Origin: a virus
DNA length: 20,114 bases
IMG/VR virus record: IMGVR_UViG_3300037153_000181
Location: 1-20,114 of that record
Direction: 5' to 3' (one strand)
Shown here: positions 1 to 6,803 of the stretch, one piece after another
How the letters are laid out: every line of letters starts with the position of its first letter
How positions within the stretch are numbered: position 1 is the stretch's first letter
Notes under the pieces: model-generated
What the model was told of the DNA's origin: nothing
Database searches by the model: none
Seen by the model: only the letters and a program-made list of their open reading frames with translations
Program-made: the position numbers and the translations under genes

Positions 1-617
1 ATAGCCCGCTATCGAAGCGGGGCTCCGAGTACGCCAGTCTTCTGGCCGCCCAGGGCCTGCTCGACGGCTTCCCCACCGACACCACCAAGCTCACCGCGCT
101 GGTCGAGATGGTGCAGGAGATCCTGGCTGAGGACCCTGCCCACAAGGTGGTCATCTTCTCCTACTTCAAGCCCATGCTGGCGATGATCAAGAGCGCTCTG
201 TGGAGGGCCACCAGCGCCCGCTCTGTCCTGCTGACGGGGGACGTCACCGGATTGGCTCGGGATAGGGCGATCACGGCCTTCAACACCGATTCGGAGGTCA
301 AGATCTTCCTATCTTCGGACGCCGGGGCCTACGGCGTGGACCTCAACCAGGGCTCCCACCTGATCAACTACGACCTGCCCTGGTCGGGCGGTGCCCTGGC
401 CCAACGGGTGGCTCGCATCGACCGCACCAACAGCGCCTTCCAGAGCATCCGCATCATGGACCTGTACGGGCAGGGCACCATCGAGGAGCGCATGCACCGC
501 ATGCTCCAGCAGAAGGCCAAGGTCGCTGCGGCATTCCTGGATGGGGAGTTCGACGCCAAGTCTGGTGGCCTGCGTCTGGACCTGGAGTCATTGCGCGAGT
601 TCCTGGACAACGCTTAG
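1..617 (+). CDS. SNF2/DEAD-like helicase, C-terminal part (5' truncated)
   Basis: The frame is open from the window edge, with 204 residues visible. It matches the second RecA-like lobe (helicase C-terminal domain) of SNF2-family superfamily 2 ATPases, which move along or remodel duplex DNA with ATP. Visible signatures are a strand KVVIFSYFK like the family's 'vliFsqf' segment, then GAYGVDLNQGSHLINYDLPW (motif V region), then QRVARIDRTN, which carries the motif VI arginines in place of the usual HRIGQ. The Walker A and DExx motifs would lie upstream of the window. In phages such helicases sit with replication genes, as here. A role in replication or recombination is inference. The C-terminal 50 residues are helical and unremarkable. 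The next gene starts 34 nt downstream behind its own promoter. Confidence 0.88.
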   Translation, partial: SPLSKRGSEYASLLAAQGLLDGFPTDTTKLTALVEMVQEILAEDPAHKVVIFSYFKPMLAMIKSALWRATSARSVLLTGDVTGLARDRAITAFNTDSEVKIFLSSDAGAYGVDLNQGSHLINYDLPWSGGALAQRVARIDRTNSAFQSIRIMDLYGQGTIEERMHRMLQQKAKVAAAFLDGEFDAKSGGLRLDLESLREFLDNA

Positions 618-645
618 TTGCAAATGCCTCCGAGTGGGGTAGAGT
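618..645 (+). promoter_or_regulatory. Promoter, TTGCAA-N16-TAGAGT, leaderless geometry
   Basis: TTGCAA (618-623) and TAGAGT (640-645) are separated by 16 bp, like a sigma-70 type -35/-10 pair. The -10-like box ends 6 nt before the ATG at 652, so a normal transcription start would fall on or next to the start codon. No Shine-Dalgarno is present between the box and the ATG. Confidence 0.6.
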
Positions 646-651
646 GCACGC

Positions 652-1053
652 ATGGCAACCAAGCGAGGGCCGAAGGCCCCACCCACCCCCGAGCACCTGG
701 CGGCTCTCGCACAGGGGCGGACCGAGGGCCGTGCGGTACGTGAGTACCTGCATGCTCTCGGGTCACAGACCAAGCGGTCACGCGGCCGTGCCCCCAAGGA
801 CGCTGCGGCGATCCAGGCGCAGATCGACGCCACCAACGATCCCGTCGAGCGGTTGAAGTTGCGCCCCCTCCTGCGTGCAGCCCAGGAGCGAGAGAACACC
901 ACGTCCGACCAGGACATGGAGACGCTGGAGGAGGCGTTCGTCAAGGTCGCCGGCTCCTACAGCCAGCGCCACGGCCTGACCTACGCCGACTGGCGGACCG
1001 AGGGCGTCAGCGCCTCCGTGTTGAAGCGAGCCGGCATCGGACGGGGGCAGTAG
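652..1053 (+). CDS. Conserved actinobacterial/phage protein, function unknown
   Basis: 133 residues. The N-terminus is basic and proline-rich (KRGPKAPPTPEHLAALAQGR), then comes a segment of the form EGRAVREYLHAL, a helical middle part and a C-terminal element (YADWRTEGVSASVLKRAGI). I recognise this arrangement from unannotated proteins of actinobacteria and their phages, but I know no assigned function. The basic N-terminus and the short C-terminal helical element could contact DNA; that is inference only. The ATG is set by a TAGAGT box 6 nt upstream, and there is no Shine-Dalgarno, so translation is probably from a leaderless transcript. The gene is followed at once by a GC hairpin that includes its stop codon. 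Confidence 0.8.
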   Translation: MATKRGPKAPPTPEHLAALAQGRTEGRAVREYLHALGSQTKRSRGRAPKDAAAIQAQIDATNDPVERLKLRPLLRAAQERENTTSDQDMETLEEAFVKVAGSYSQRHGLTYADWRTEGVSASVLKRAGIGRGQ

Positions 1054-1058
1054 CCCCC
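1043..1058 (+). terminator. GC hairpin around the stop codon, possible terminator
   Basis: GGGGGC (1043-1048), loop AGTA, GCCCCC (1053-1058): a perfect 6-bp stem whose loop and right arm contain the TAG stop. No T-tract follows. It lies just upstream of the TACACT box, so it could separate two transcription units. A short hairpin is only moderate evidence. Confidence 0.4.
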
Positions 1059-1065
1059 ACTCCGC

Positions 1066-1081
1066 TACACTGATCCCCATG
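1066..1081 (+). promoter_or_regulatory. TACACT -10-like box 7 nt before ATG (leaderless promoter)
   Basis: TACACT (1066-1071) is followed by 7 nt and then the ATG at 1079. The spacer TGATCCCC-like sequence has no Shine-Dalgarno. No clear -35 is visible, because the expected site overlaps the hairpin at 1043-1058. Confidence 0.5.
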
Positions 1082-1576
1082 GCTGACACTCCCACACCGA
1101 CCCGGCGCCGCCGCAAGCGCTCGCCTGCGCCCGACATCGCTGGGCCGGTGACGGAGTACCTGGCGAACCGCTCCATGCGTGAGCGGTCCTCCTACCATGA
1201 GAACGACATCAAGGCTCGTCTCATGGAGATCCTGGCGACTGTCGGCGTGCCCGATGGCGACGAGGGTCAGCACCGCAAGCTGCTGCTGGACACCCCGCTG
1301 GAGTTCACCACCTACAAGGCCGGCAAGGCCAAGGTGACCACCATCGCGGGGATCCAGCGACAGACCCGTTCGGGCAGCATGACGCTGAATGAGGAGCGCA
1401 CGATGGCGTACCTCACCAAGCGCAAGCTGCTCCCAACCTGCACCACCACCGTCACGGTGATCAACGAGGACGCTGTCCTAGCGGCGAACTTCGAAGGCGT
1501 GATCCCCGACGACGACCTGAAAGCCCTGTACGACGAGGGTGACCCGACGTACGCCTTCCATCTCATCGAGGAATGA
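1079..1576 (+). CDS. Phage protein of unknown function
   Basis: 165 residues that I do not recognise. The first 16 residues are strongly basic (TRRRRKRSPAP). Residues about 25-110 form a mixed helix/strand region, and the C-terminal part is acidic (IPDDDLKALYDEGDPTYAF). No catalytic motif, cysteine pair or membrane segment is visible. It sits between a hairpin/promoter and the ribbon-helix-helix gene, whose start overlaps its stop. The location in a run of small genes before the SSB and polymerase genes suggests an early or replication-phase product. The coding call rests on the uninterrupted frame, codon bias and the leaderless promoter right before the ATG. Confidence 0.72.
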   Translation: MADTPTPTRRRRKRSPAPDIAGPVTEYLANRSMRERSSYHENDIKARLMEILATVGVPDGDEGQHRKLLLDTPLEFTTYKAGKAKVTTIAGIQRQTRSGSMTLNEERTMAYLTKRKLLPTCTTTVTVINEDAVLAANFEGVIPDDDLKALYDEGDPTYAFHLIEE

Positions 1577-1578
1577 AC

Positions 1579-1839
1579 ATGCCCACGGCAACCACCACCA
1601 AGGACAAGACCCCCCGCAAGCGAGCCGCCAAGCGCGTCGCCCCGGCCCCGCCGCCCCCGGCCCCCAAGGCCAATGGCGCCGACCGAGGGCAGATCCAGGT
1701 CCGCCTCCCGCAGGATCTGATCAGCCGGCTCGACCACGAGGCCGACCGCCGTCGCGTCAGCAAGACCTTCTTGGTCGAGCAGATGATCGCGACGGCCCTG
1801 CCGAACTGGGAGGCACAGGACATCGCCGTTCCGGCGTGA
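1579..1839 (+). CDS. Ribbon-helix-helix DNA-binding protein
   Basis: 86 residues from ATG 1579. The N-terminal 30 residues are basic and proline/alanine-rich (APPPPAPKANG), a flexible tail. Residues about 38-75 fit a ribbon-helix-helix fold: strand QIQVRLPQDLI, helix SRLDHEADRRR, turn VSKTF, helix LVEQMIATAL. Proteins of this fold bind DNA as dimers and commonly act as autorepressors or antitoxin-like regulators; no toxin partner is visible nearby. An ATG at 1573 overlaps the previous stop as ATGA, but ATG 1579 has a GAGGA Shine-Dalgarno (1568-1572) at 6-nt spacing and is preferred. The gene is followed by an intergenic gap that holds a candidate operator. Confidence 0.75.
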   Translation: MPTATTTKDKTPRKRAAKRVAPAPPPPAPKANGADRGQIQVRLPQDLISRLDHEADRRRVSKTFLVEQMIATALPNWEAQDIAVPA

Positions 1840-1854
1840 CTTACTAGCAACTCG
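1840..1854 (-). promoter_or_regulatory. Candidate operator box, CGAGTTGCTAGTAAG (minus strand)
   Basis: Read on the minus strand this 15-mer matches CGAGTTGCTAGTGAG at 6720-6734 (plus strand) at 14 of 15 positions. Both copies lie in non-coding gaps immediately upstream of, or overlapping, promoter-like elements. The AT-rich content and CTAG core are unusual for this GC-rich sequence. Operator function is inference. Confidence 0.35.
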
Positions 1855-1860
1855 CTGGTG

Positions 1861-1876
1861 TAGTCTCACTGCCGTG
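1861..1876 (+). promoter_or_regulatory. TAGTCT -10-like box 7 nt before GTG (leaderless promoter)
   Basis: TAGTCT (1861-1866) is followed by CACTGCC and then the GTG at 1874, with no Shine-Dalgarno. A weak -35-like TGACTT lies 18 bp upstream (1837-1842). Confidence 0.5.
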
Positions 1877-2188
1877 TCAGATCTGACCACGGCGGAGTAC
1901 GACCGATCCCAGTTCATCCGGTGCAACACCATCGGCCACGCGTGGTTCGACTACGACAACTCCGACTGGCGTCCCCTGTTCGGTGACCCCCTCGTGCTGC
2001 GGTGCGAGCGGTGCGGCACCGAGCGGCGGGACGTCATCGGCGCGTCGGGGCAGATCATCGCCCGCAACTACGCCCACCCCGAGGGCTACAAGTACGCCCG
2101 GGGGACCAAGCCCACCCGTGCCGAGTTCCGGCGAATGATGCTGGAGCAGCGCATCCGTGAGGCCAGAGCGGCAAGGCGCAAGAAGTGA
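1874..2188 (+). CDS. Small zinc-ribbon-like phage protein
   Basis: 104 residues starting at GTG. The visible pattern is C-N-T-I-G-H-A-W in the N-terminal third and C-E-R-C-G-T-E-R-R in the middle, so one Cys/His pair and one CxxC pair that together could bind one zinc. A segment ARNYAHPEGYKY follows, then a very basic C-terminus (IREARAARRKK). The order 'CxxxGHxW ... CxxCG ... R' is one I associate with unannotated actinophage proteins. Nucleic-acid binding is a reasonable inference; no enzymatic motif is visible. The start is supported by the TAGTCT box. The last four bases overlap the next start (GTGA), implying coupled translation. Confidence 0.75.
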   Translation: MSDLTTAEYDRSQFIRCNTIGHAWFDYDNSDWRPLFGDPLVLRCERCGTERRDVIGASGQIIARNYAHPEGYKYARGTKPTRAEFRRMMLEQRIREARAARRKK

Positions 2189-2565
2189 GCGACGAACCAC
2201 CCCGTGACGCCACGATCGCTGAGATCGTGGACGCCTCTGACGGTAAGGAGCCCTGCCCCGAGTGCGGCGAGCGCTTCGTCCCTGGCCCTGGCATGGGGGT
2301 CCACCGGGCGTCCAAGCACGGAGCGCTGCCCAAGCGCAAGCGGGGCCGGCCCCGGCGGGAGGAGCATCGGGCGCCTCGGCCCCCCAAGATGGGGGACCTG
2401 GAGGCCGACGAGATCTTCGACACCGTGGTGGGACTGCTGTTCCCACGTGGCACAGTTCCTATCAACGCCTTGACGCCTCTCCTACGCTGGCGTCACGCCA
2501 CGGACGAGATGTTGATCGAGGTACGCCGCCATGCCAACGGGAGCCAAGGACCCAGCGCTCAGTAA
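2185..2565 (+). CDS. C2H2-like zinc finger / AT-hook-like protein
   Basis: 126 residues from GTG 2185, overlapping the previous stop by GTGA. CPECGERFVPGPGMGVHRASKHG gives C-x2-C followed by H-x4-H, a C2H2-type finger pattern. Next is KRKRGRPRREE, whose core GRP flanked by basic residues resembles an AT-hook that inserts into the DNA minor groove. The C-terminal half (EIFDTVVGLLF and on) is probably helical. A DNA-binding role is likely, but its target is unknown. Its 3' end overlaps the following MerR-like gene by 35 nt in another frame. Confidence 0.72.
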   Translation: MSDEPPRDATIAEIVDASDGKEPCPECGERFVPGPGMGVHRASKHGALPKRKRGRPRREEHRAPRPPKMGDLEADEIFDTVVGLLFPRGTVPINALTPLLRWRHATDEMLIEVRRHANGSQGPSAQ

Positions 2566-2998
2566 GTTCGAGGACTTGGAGCAGCCCTACCCCGGCCGGC
2601 GCAAGCCGGTCAACCGGGATCCGGCACCGACTCCGGGCGATACCCCGGTATGGGACGCCACCCCTGCTACCTACGTCGTGGGCGGCGAGAAGCGGGAGTT
2701 CTTCTACATCGGCGCCCTCGCCAAGGCCATCGGCTACAGCGTCCAGGCCATCCGGCTGTGGGAGAGCCAGGGCCTGATGCCCAACACTCCGTTCCGGTCA
2801 CCGCGCACGAAGGCGCCCGTGGCTGGGGGGAGGAGCACGAAGGGCAAGCGCCTCTGGACACGGGAGCAGATCGAGGGCATACTGCGCCTTGCGAAGAAGC
2901 ATCGGGTGATCCTGCCCGATCGCTCAGGGGTGAGGCACCCGCCGACCCCCGCCTTCGCGAGAGAAGTAGCCCGTCTGTTCAACGAACTGGCCGGGTGA
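2531..2998 (+). CDS. MerR-like helix-turn-helix protein
   Basis: 155 residues. Residues about 57-84 (FFYIGALAKAIGYSVQAIRLWESQGLMP) fit the winged helix-turn-helix of MerR-type proteins: helix ALAKAIG, turn, recognition helix VQAIRLWESQ, then GLMP as the start of the wing. Residues RLWTREQIEGILRLAKKH continue the usual 'r.Yt.edi..l..i' part. There is no obvious effector-binding domain, only a 30-residue helical C-terminus, so it may be a phage regulator, a replication-site binder or an excisionase-like protein. ATG 2531 has GAGG (2518-2521) at 9-nt spacing. It overlaps the preceding gene by 35 nt. Its TGA overlaps a possible GTG start of the SSB-like gene. Confidence 0.78.
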   Translation: MPTGAKDPALSKFEDLEQPYPGRRKPVNRDPAPTPGDTPVWDATPATYVVGGEKREFFYIGALAKAIGYSVQAIRLWESQGLMPNTPFRSPRTKAPVAGGRSTKGKRLWTREQIEGILRLAKKHRVILPDRSGVRHPPTPAFAREVARLFNELAG

Positions 2999-3042
2999 CC
3001 ACGCCGCACGCCTACACGCCTACACGCCGAGGTCAACACAAC

Positions 3043-3831
3043 ATGCCGCCCACCAAGCGGCTGGCCCGCAAGCGGCCAGCCTCCGACTCGTCGTCCCCCA
3101 CCACCAAGCGCGTCTCCAAGCGGGTCGCATCACCGCCGGGTGGACTCCAGGGCCCCGATCCACGGGAAGACCCGGAGGAAGAGGACGACGAGCGCCCTGC
3201 GCCCTCGATGAAGTCCGCCAACGGTGCCGGGGGCCGGCTCCGTGGAGGTTGGACCGAGGGTCAACGACAGAACGAGGCCACGTCGAGCTTCGCCAAGTCG
3301 TTCCGCCCCGAGGAGAAGATGCAGGCCATCAAGTTCCTGCAAGACTCCCCATACGTCAGCTATCGCCGGCACTGGATCGACTCGATGAACGAGCAGGGCC
3401 AGCGAACCACCCGGGCCTACACCTGCCCGCTCTCCCTGGACCCGCCCGAGCCCTGCCCGCTGTGCGAGGTCGGTGATCGAGCACAGGCGGTGAACAGCTT
3501 CAACATCGCCCTGATCGGTGACGACGGGCAGGTGCTGCTGCGCTCGTGGGACGTCGGCGTGCGGCTCTTCAACGTGTTGAAGGGCTACAGCAACGACCCC
3601 AAGGTGGCGCCGCTGTCCAAGCTCTACTACCTCGTCAGCAAGACGGGCCAGAAGACGAGCACCCAGTACAACGTGGTGCCCGTGCGTGCCGCTTCGCTGG
3701 AGGAGGACTACGACATCCCGGTGCCCGACGACGACGAGTTCGCTCGCCTGGAGCGCTACGACGCCGACGTGGTGCAGATCGAACCCCCCAAGAAGCTGCG
3801 CGAACTGGCTGCCGAACTCGCAGACGGGTAG
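3043..3831 (+). CDS. Single-stranded DNA-binding protein, gp32-like zinc motif
   Basis: 262 residues from ATG 3043, which has GAGG 10 nt upstream. Residues 1-60 are low-complexity, basic then acidic. The core from about residue 70 contains H110-x17-C128-x9-C138-x2-C141 (CPLSLDPPEPCPLC). Phage T4 gp32 binds zinc with H-x12-C-x9-C-x2-C, so the cysteine spacing is the same. The following segments NSFNIALIGDDGQVLLRSWD and KLYYLVSKTGQKTSTQYNVVP fit an OB-fold. The C-terminus is acidic (PVPDDDEFARLE). It would coat ssDNA during replication and recombination, beside the polymerase encoded next. An in-frame GTG at 2995 (GTGA overlap with the previous stop) would add 16 residues; this is possible but has no Shine-Dalgarno. 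Confidence 0.72.
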   Translation: MPPTKRLARKRPASDSSSPTTKRVSKRVASPPGGLQGPDPREDPEEEDDERPAPSMKSANGAGGRLRGGWTEGQRQNEATSSFAKSFRPEEKMQAIKFLQDSPYVSYRRHWIDSMNEQGQRTTRAYTCPLSLDPPEPCPLCEVGDRAQAVNSFNIALIGDDGQVLLRSWDVGVRLFNVLKGYSNDPKVAPLSKLYYLVSKTGQKTSTQYNVVPVRAASLEEDYDIPVPDDDEFARLERYDADVVQIEPPKKLRELAAELADG

Positions 3832-3833
3832 CA

Positions 3834-6008
3834 GTGGAACAACTGATGGGGGGAGGCGAGGGGGCCCCGGGCAAGCACCGGGGCCCCCTCCGAATCCCAC
3901 GTGTCATCACGGACATCCGGGATGTTCACACCGCCGTGCGGAATCTACTGCGTGGTCAGATGTTCTGCTTCGACGTCGAGACGATCGAGACGGACATCGC
4001 CCAGGCCAACGAGGCGCCCAACCCCCGCACCAACCGCCTCTCGTGGATCGGCCTCGGCGGCGCCGGCCAGGTGTACCTGATCCCGGTGGAGATCGACAAG
4101 GGCGTGACCATCAGCCGGGCGCACAAGGAGAAGCGGCCTGCCGTCGAGGTCTACGGGCTCGCTGATCCGCGCAGCTACACACCGGGCACGAGGGACCTGC
4201 CGCCGCTGGAGCGCAAGATCTCCAACCGCAACGTCGAGGTCAACGTCGAGGCCGTCTACGCCCCGCCTCCCAAGACTCTGTCGCCCCGGGAGGTCATGGA
4301 CGCACTGCGCCCGCTGATGTTCAGCGACCTGGGCAAGCTCGGGCACAACGTGAAGTTCGATCTCCAGACGATCGCCAAGTACTACGGCGGCGAGCTTCCC
4401 CCTGGCCCCTATCACGACACGATCATCCTCCGGCACATCCTCAACGAGGAGTTGACGAGCTATGCCTTGAAGCCGCTCGTGTGGGCCAAGCCGATCGAGG
4501 GTGGCTTCGGTATCCCGAAGACGCAGTACCCCGAGCTTGGGAAGCGAGGTGTCCACCACTTCGGTCTGGATGATGCCGCTCGATATCTATGTAAGGACGT
4601 GCGCTATGCGTGGCTGATGTGGCACCACCACTACCGGCGCTTGAAGCGGCTCGGTCTGCTACCCGTGTACGAGTTCGAGATGGGCTTCTACGCCGTGGTG
4701 ATGGCCGTCGAGCAGGCTGGCTTCCCCGTCGAGCGCTCCAACCTCCGCAAGGTGCGTGAGCGCCTGGAGGCAGAGATCCACGGGCTGGAGCAGCAGGTGT
4801 GGCGGGAGGCCGGCGGGCAGTTCCCGATGTCCAACACCAACGCTCGGCGCTGGGTGATGTTCGGGGAGGGCAAGCCGGCCTACCCCACCGACCCCGTCAC
4901 CGGCAACGTCACCAGCAAGCGGCCCCTCCGCAGCCAGGGCGTGCGGGTGCTGACCAAGACGGAGAAGACGGGCACGCCGCAGATCACCGCCGCCACCCTG
5001 GAGTACTACGCCAACCGGGGCAACCGCATGGCGAACTGGTTCCTGGAGTGGAGCAACGCCGAGAAGCTGCGCGGCACCTTCATCGAGGGCATCGACGCCC
5101 TGATGACACCGCCCGAGCCCGGCTGGCTACCCCACGTTCACACCGGGTTCAATCAGCACGGCACGGTGACGGGCCGGCTCTCCAGCAGCAAGCCCAACCT
5201 CCAGAACCTGCCTCGGGGCAGCACCATCCGGGACCTGTTCGTGGCCGACGTCGGCTACCTCCTGATCGTGGCCGACTACGACCAGATCGAGCTTCGAGTC
5301 CTGGCTCACGAGGCCCAGGAGGAGAACATGATCCGGATCTTCCAGGAGGGTCGGGACATTCACCGTGAGGCTGCGGCGGCAGCGATGAACATCGACGCCG
5401 AGGATGTTACGGATGAGCAACGCCAGGTCGGCAAGACGCTCAACTTCGCCACGTCCTATGGCGCCGGTCCGGGGCGCATCGCGATGGTGGCTGGGACCAC
5501 CATGGCCGAGGGCCAGCGCTTCCTCGATCGCTACTACGCGCAGTTCCCAGGGATCCAGAAGTGGAAGGCGAAAGTCCTGCGTGAGGCACGTCAGCGGGGT
5601 GACCGGGCTGACGCTGCCCGGCCCCCTTCGGTGATCATCCCACCCTTCGGACGGGTGCGCCGGCTCCCCGACCTGTACGAGGTCAGGCCGGACGAGGAGT
5701 GGCGTCGCTTCCGGGCTGAACGCCAGGCGATCAACGCCGTCATCCAAGGCTTCGCCGGCTACATCACCAAGATGGCGATGTGGGACCTGCACTACGGCTT
5801 GCCCCCCGACGACGCCCACATGGTGGTCCAGGTGCATGACGAGATCGTGTTGAGGGTACGTAAGTCACGAGTGCAGAACGTCATGCGCCAAGTCACCTCT
5901 ACGATGAGTGGCATCCGTGGTACCGATGGTCAGCCGATCCTTGGAGACATCCCGCTGGTCGTTTCAGCGAAGACTGGGTACACATGGGCCGAAGCGAAGG
6001 GGAAGTGA
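3834..6008 (+). CDS. Family A DNA polymerase with 3'-5' exonuclease
   Basis: 724 residues from GTG 3834 (alternative ATG 3846). The N-terminal proofreading domain shows Exo I FDVETIETD (D47, E49), Exo II LGHNVKFDLQT and Exo III YLCKDVRYAW. The polymerase domain shows motif A VADYDQIELRVLAHE (D481), motif B RQVGKTLNFATSYG and motif C VQVHDEIVLRV (D669). There is no 5'-3' exonuclease domain, as in T7-type replicative phage polymerases. All catalytic residues are present, so it should be active and copy the phage genome. No later in-frame start fits well: GTG 3936 would cut off the residues (RVITDIRDVHTAV) that normally precede Exo I. The first 20 codons coincide with the 13-bp hairpin. A thymine-dependent Shine-Dalgarno is absent for GTG 3834; GGA precedes ATG 3846. 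Confidence 0.96.
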   Translation: MEQLMGGGEGAPGKHRGPLRIPRVITDIRDVHTAVRNLLRGQMFCFDVETIETDIAQANEAPNPRTNRLSWIGLGGAGQVYLIPVEIDKGVTISRAHKEKRPAVEVYGLADPRSYTPGTRDLPPLERKISNRNVEVNVEAVYAPPPKTLSPREVMDALRPLMFSDLGKLGHNVKFDLQTIAKYYGGELPPGPYHDTIILRHILNEELTSYALKPLVWAKPIEGGFGIPKTQYPELGKRGVHHFGLDDAARYLCKDVRYAWLMWHHHYRRLKRLGLLPVYEFEMGFYAVVMAVEQAGFPVERSNLRKVRERLEAEIHGLEQQVWREAGGQFPMSNTNARRWVMFGEGKPAYPTDPVTGNVTSKRPLRSQGVRVLTKTEKTGTPQITAATLEYYANRGNRMANWFLEWSNAEKLRGTFIEGIDALMTPPEPGWLPHVHTGFNQHGTVTGRLSSSKPNLQNLPRGSTIRDLFVADVGYLLIVADYDQIELRVLAHEAQEENMIRIFQEGRDIHREAAAAAMNIDAEDVTDEQRQVGKTLNFATSYGAGPGRIAMVAGTTMAEGQRFLDRYYAQFPGIQKWKAKVLREARQRGDRADAARPPSVIIPPFGRVRRLPDLYEVRPDEEWRRFRAERQAINAVIQGFAGYITKMAMWDLHYGLPPDDAHMVVQVHDEIVLRVRKSRVQNVMRQVTSTMSGIRGTDGQPILGDIPLVVSAKTGYTWAEAKGK
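3858..3890 (+). terminator. 13-bp GC hairpin at the start of the polymerase gene
   Basis: Left arm 3858-3870 (GAGGGGGCCCCGG), loop GCAAGCA, right arm 3878-3890: a perfect 13-bp stem. No T-tract follows. It lies 27 nt after the SSB-like stop, and inside the polymerase frame if that gene starts at 3834 or 3846. It may be a terminator or attenuator after the SSB-like gene, or a structure that limits polymerase translation. Confidence 0.55.
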
Positions 6009-6292
6009 GGGTTACCACCTTCTGTCCCCACTCTGAACAAGCTGGGGATATCTGTCAGCAATGTGTTACGTTGCTAGGCATGGCGCTGGGCACGCTTGAT
6101 CACTCGGTGGTGCTGGACATCGCTGAGTTGGCCGACGACTACGCCCTCCGCGTCCTCGATGACCTTCCCAACGTCACCGACGACAACGAGGCCCGGGACG
6201 GGTTGGCGGGAGCCTTCCTGTCCTTCCTGGCCGAGGCCATCCTGACTGCACACAACGAGAAGGCTGAGCATTCGCATACGCTTCGCACGTGA
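6005..6292 (+). CDS. Small phage protein of unknown function
   Basis: 95 residues from GTG 6005, which overlaps the polymerase stop by GTGA and has AGGGGA just upstream. The N-terminus carries CPHSEQAGDICQQC, a C-P-H and a CxxC that could form a metal site. The remainder is acidic and helical (DIAELADDYALRVLDDL), followed by FLSFLAEAILTAHNEKAEH. I do not recognise the family. Close coupling to the polymerase suggests production with it. An upstream in-frame ATG at 5984 would add 7 residues within the polymerase gene and is less likely. Confidence 0.65.
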   Translation: MRVTTFCPHSEQAGDICQQCVTLLGMALGTLDHSVVLDIAELADDYALRVLDDLPNVTDDNEARDGLAGAFLSFLAEAILTAHNEKAEHSHTLRT

Positions 6293-6702
6293 GCGACAGT
6301 TGGTATGCCCGTGCCCTCGCCCGAGCGGGCGGTCAGCAGCAGTCCGCCCCGCCCCCGGTCCAGTACCACCAGACACCGGGGCAGCGGGGTTGGCCTGCCG
6401 ATAGGGCGATATCACAGCCCGTCCAGCAGCAGGCCCCACCTCAGATCCCGATGGAGATGCTGCCGCCCGAGATGCAGTGGGCGAACAAGCTCGTGGGCGC
6501 GGCACGCAACGCCCTCAGTCGGGGCAAGGCGCACACCACCGACACCGAGCCCTGCCCGCAGTGCGGGAGCAACCAGTTCTACTCCCGGGCCACCACGAGC
6601 AAGCGCATGCCGCCGCCGGCACCGCATTGCTACAACTGCGGATACAACGACGGGATGTTCGAGCAGGGGCTGGAATCTTCGTGGGTGGCAGCCCAGCCCT
6701 GA
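6289..6702 (+). CDS. Zinc-ribbon phage protein with Pro/Gln-rich N-terminus
   Basis: 137 residues from GTG 6289, a GTGA overlap with the previous stop. Residues 1-60 are rich in Q, P and A and look disordered. Residues 61-85 form a helix (EMQWANKLVGAARNAL). The C-terminal part has CPQCGSNQFYSR and, 25 residues on, HCYNCGYNDG, so two CxxC pairs that make a four-cysteine zinc ribbon. Proteins of this layout ('MS..WY.. ... CPQCGS ... CYNCGY') occur in actinobacteriophages without a known role. It is the last gene of the cistron before a 159-nt intergenic region. Confidence 0.75.
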   Translation: MSDSWYARALARAGGQQQSAPPPVQYHQTPGQRGWPADRAISQPVQQQAPPQIPMEMLPPEMQWANKLVGAARNALSRGKAHTTDTEPCPQCGSNQFYSRATTSKRMPPPAPHCYNCGYNDGMFEQGLESSWVAAQP

Positions 6703-6719
6703 CCTAGATATCAAGTTCC

Positions 6720-6734
6720 CGAGTTGCTAGTGAG
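6720..6734 (+). promoter_or_regulatory. Candidate operator box, CGAGTTGCTAGTGAG (plus strand)
   Basis: It matches 14 of 15 positions of the minus-strand box at 1840-1854. It overlaps the -35-like TTGCTA of the promoter below, where bound protein would block polymerase. The identity of the binder is unknown; the ribbon-helix-helix and MerR-like proteins of this window are candidates by position only. Confidence 0.35.
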
Positions 6735-6752
6735 CAAACGGTCCGGTATGGT
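6724..6752 (+). promoter_or_regulatory. Promoter, TTGCTA-N17-TATGGT
   Basis: TTGCTA (6724-6729) and TATGGT (6747-6752) have the ideal 17-bp spacing, in the longest gene-free stretch of the left half. No start codon lies within the next 10 nt in a plausible frame, so a transcript from here would begin with a leader of about 100 nt that includes the hairpin at 6804-6834 before the recA-like GTG at 6862. Confidence 0.6.
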
Positions 6753-6803
6753 TTGCACCGGCGGGACGACCTCCGGGCGGGAGGGAGTCCTGGCGGGCGA
6801 GCG

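Noticed and set aside
1579-1839. Toxin-antitoxin pair with the ribbon-helix-helix protein as antitoxin
   Set aside because: Neither neighbour resembles a toxin (no RelE, MazF, PIN or similar motif), so only a DNA-binding regulator is supported.
3005-3027. Short tandem repeat CCTACACG x2 before the SSB-like gene
   Set aside because: Only two units, with no symmetry or link to a promoter; probably chance or part of an N-terminal extension if GTG 2995 is used.
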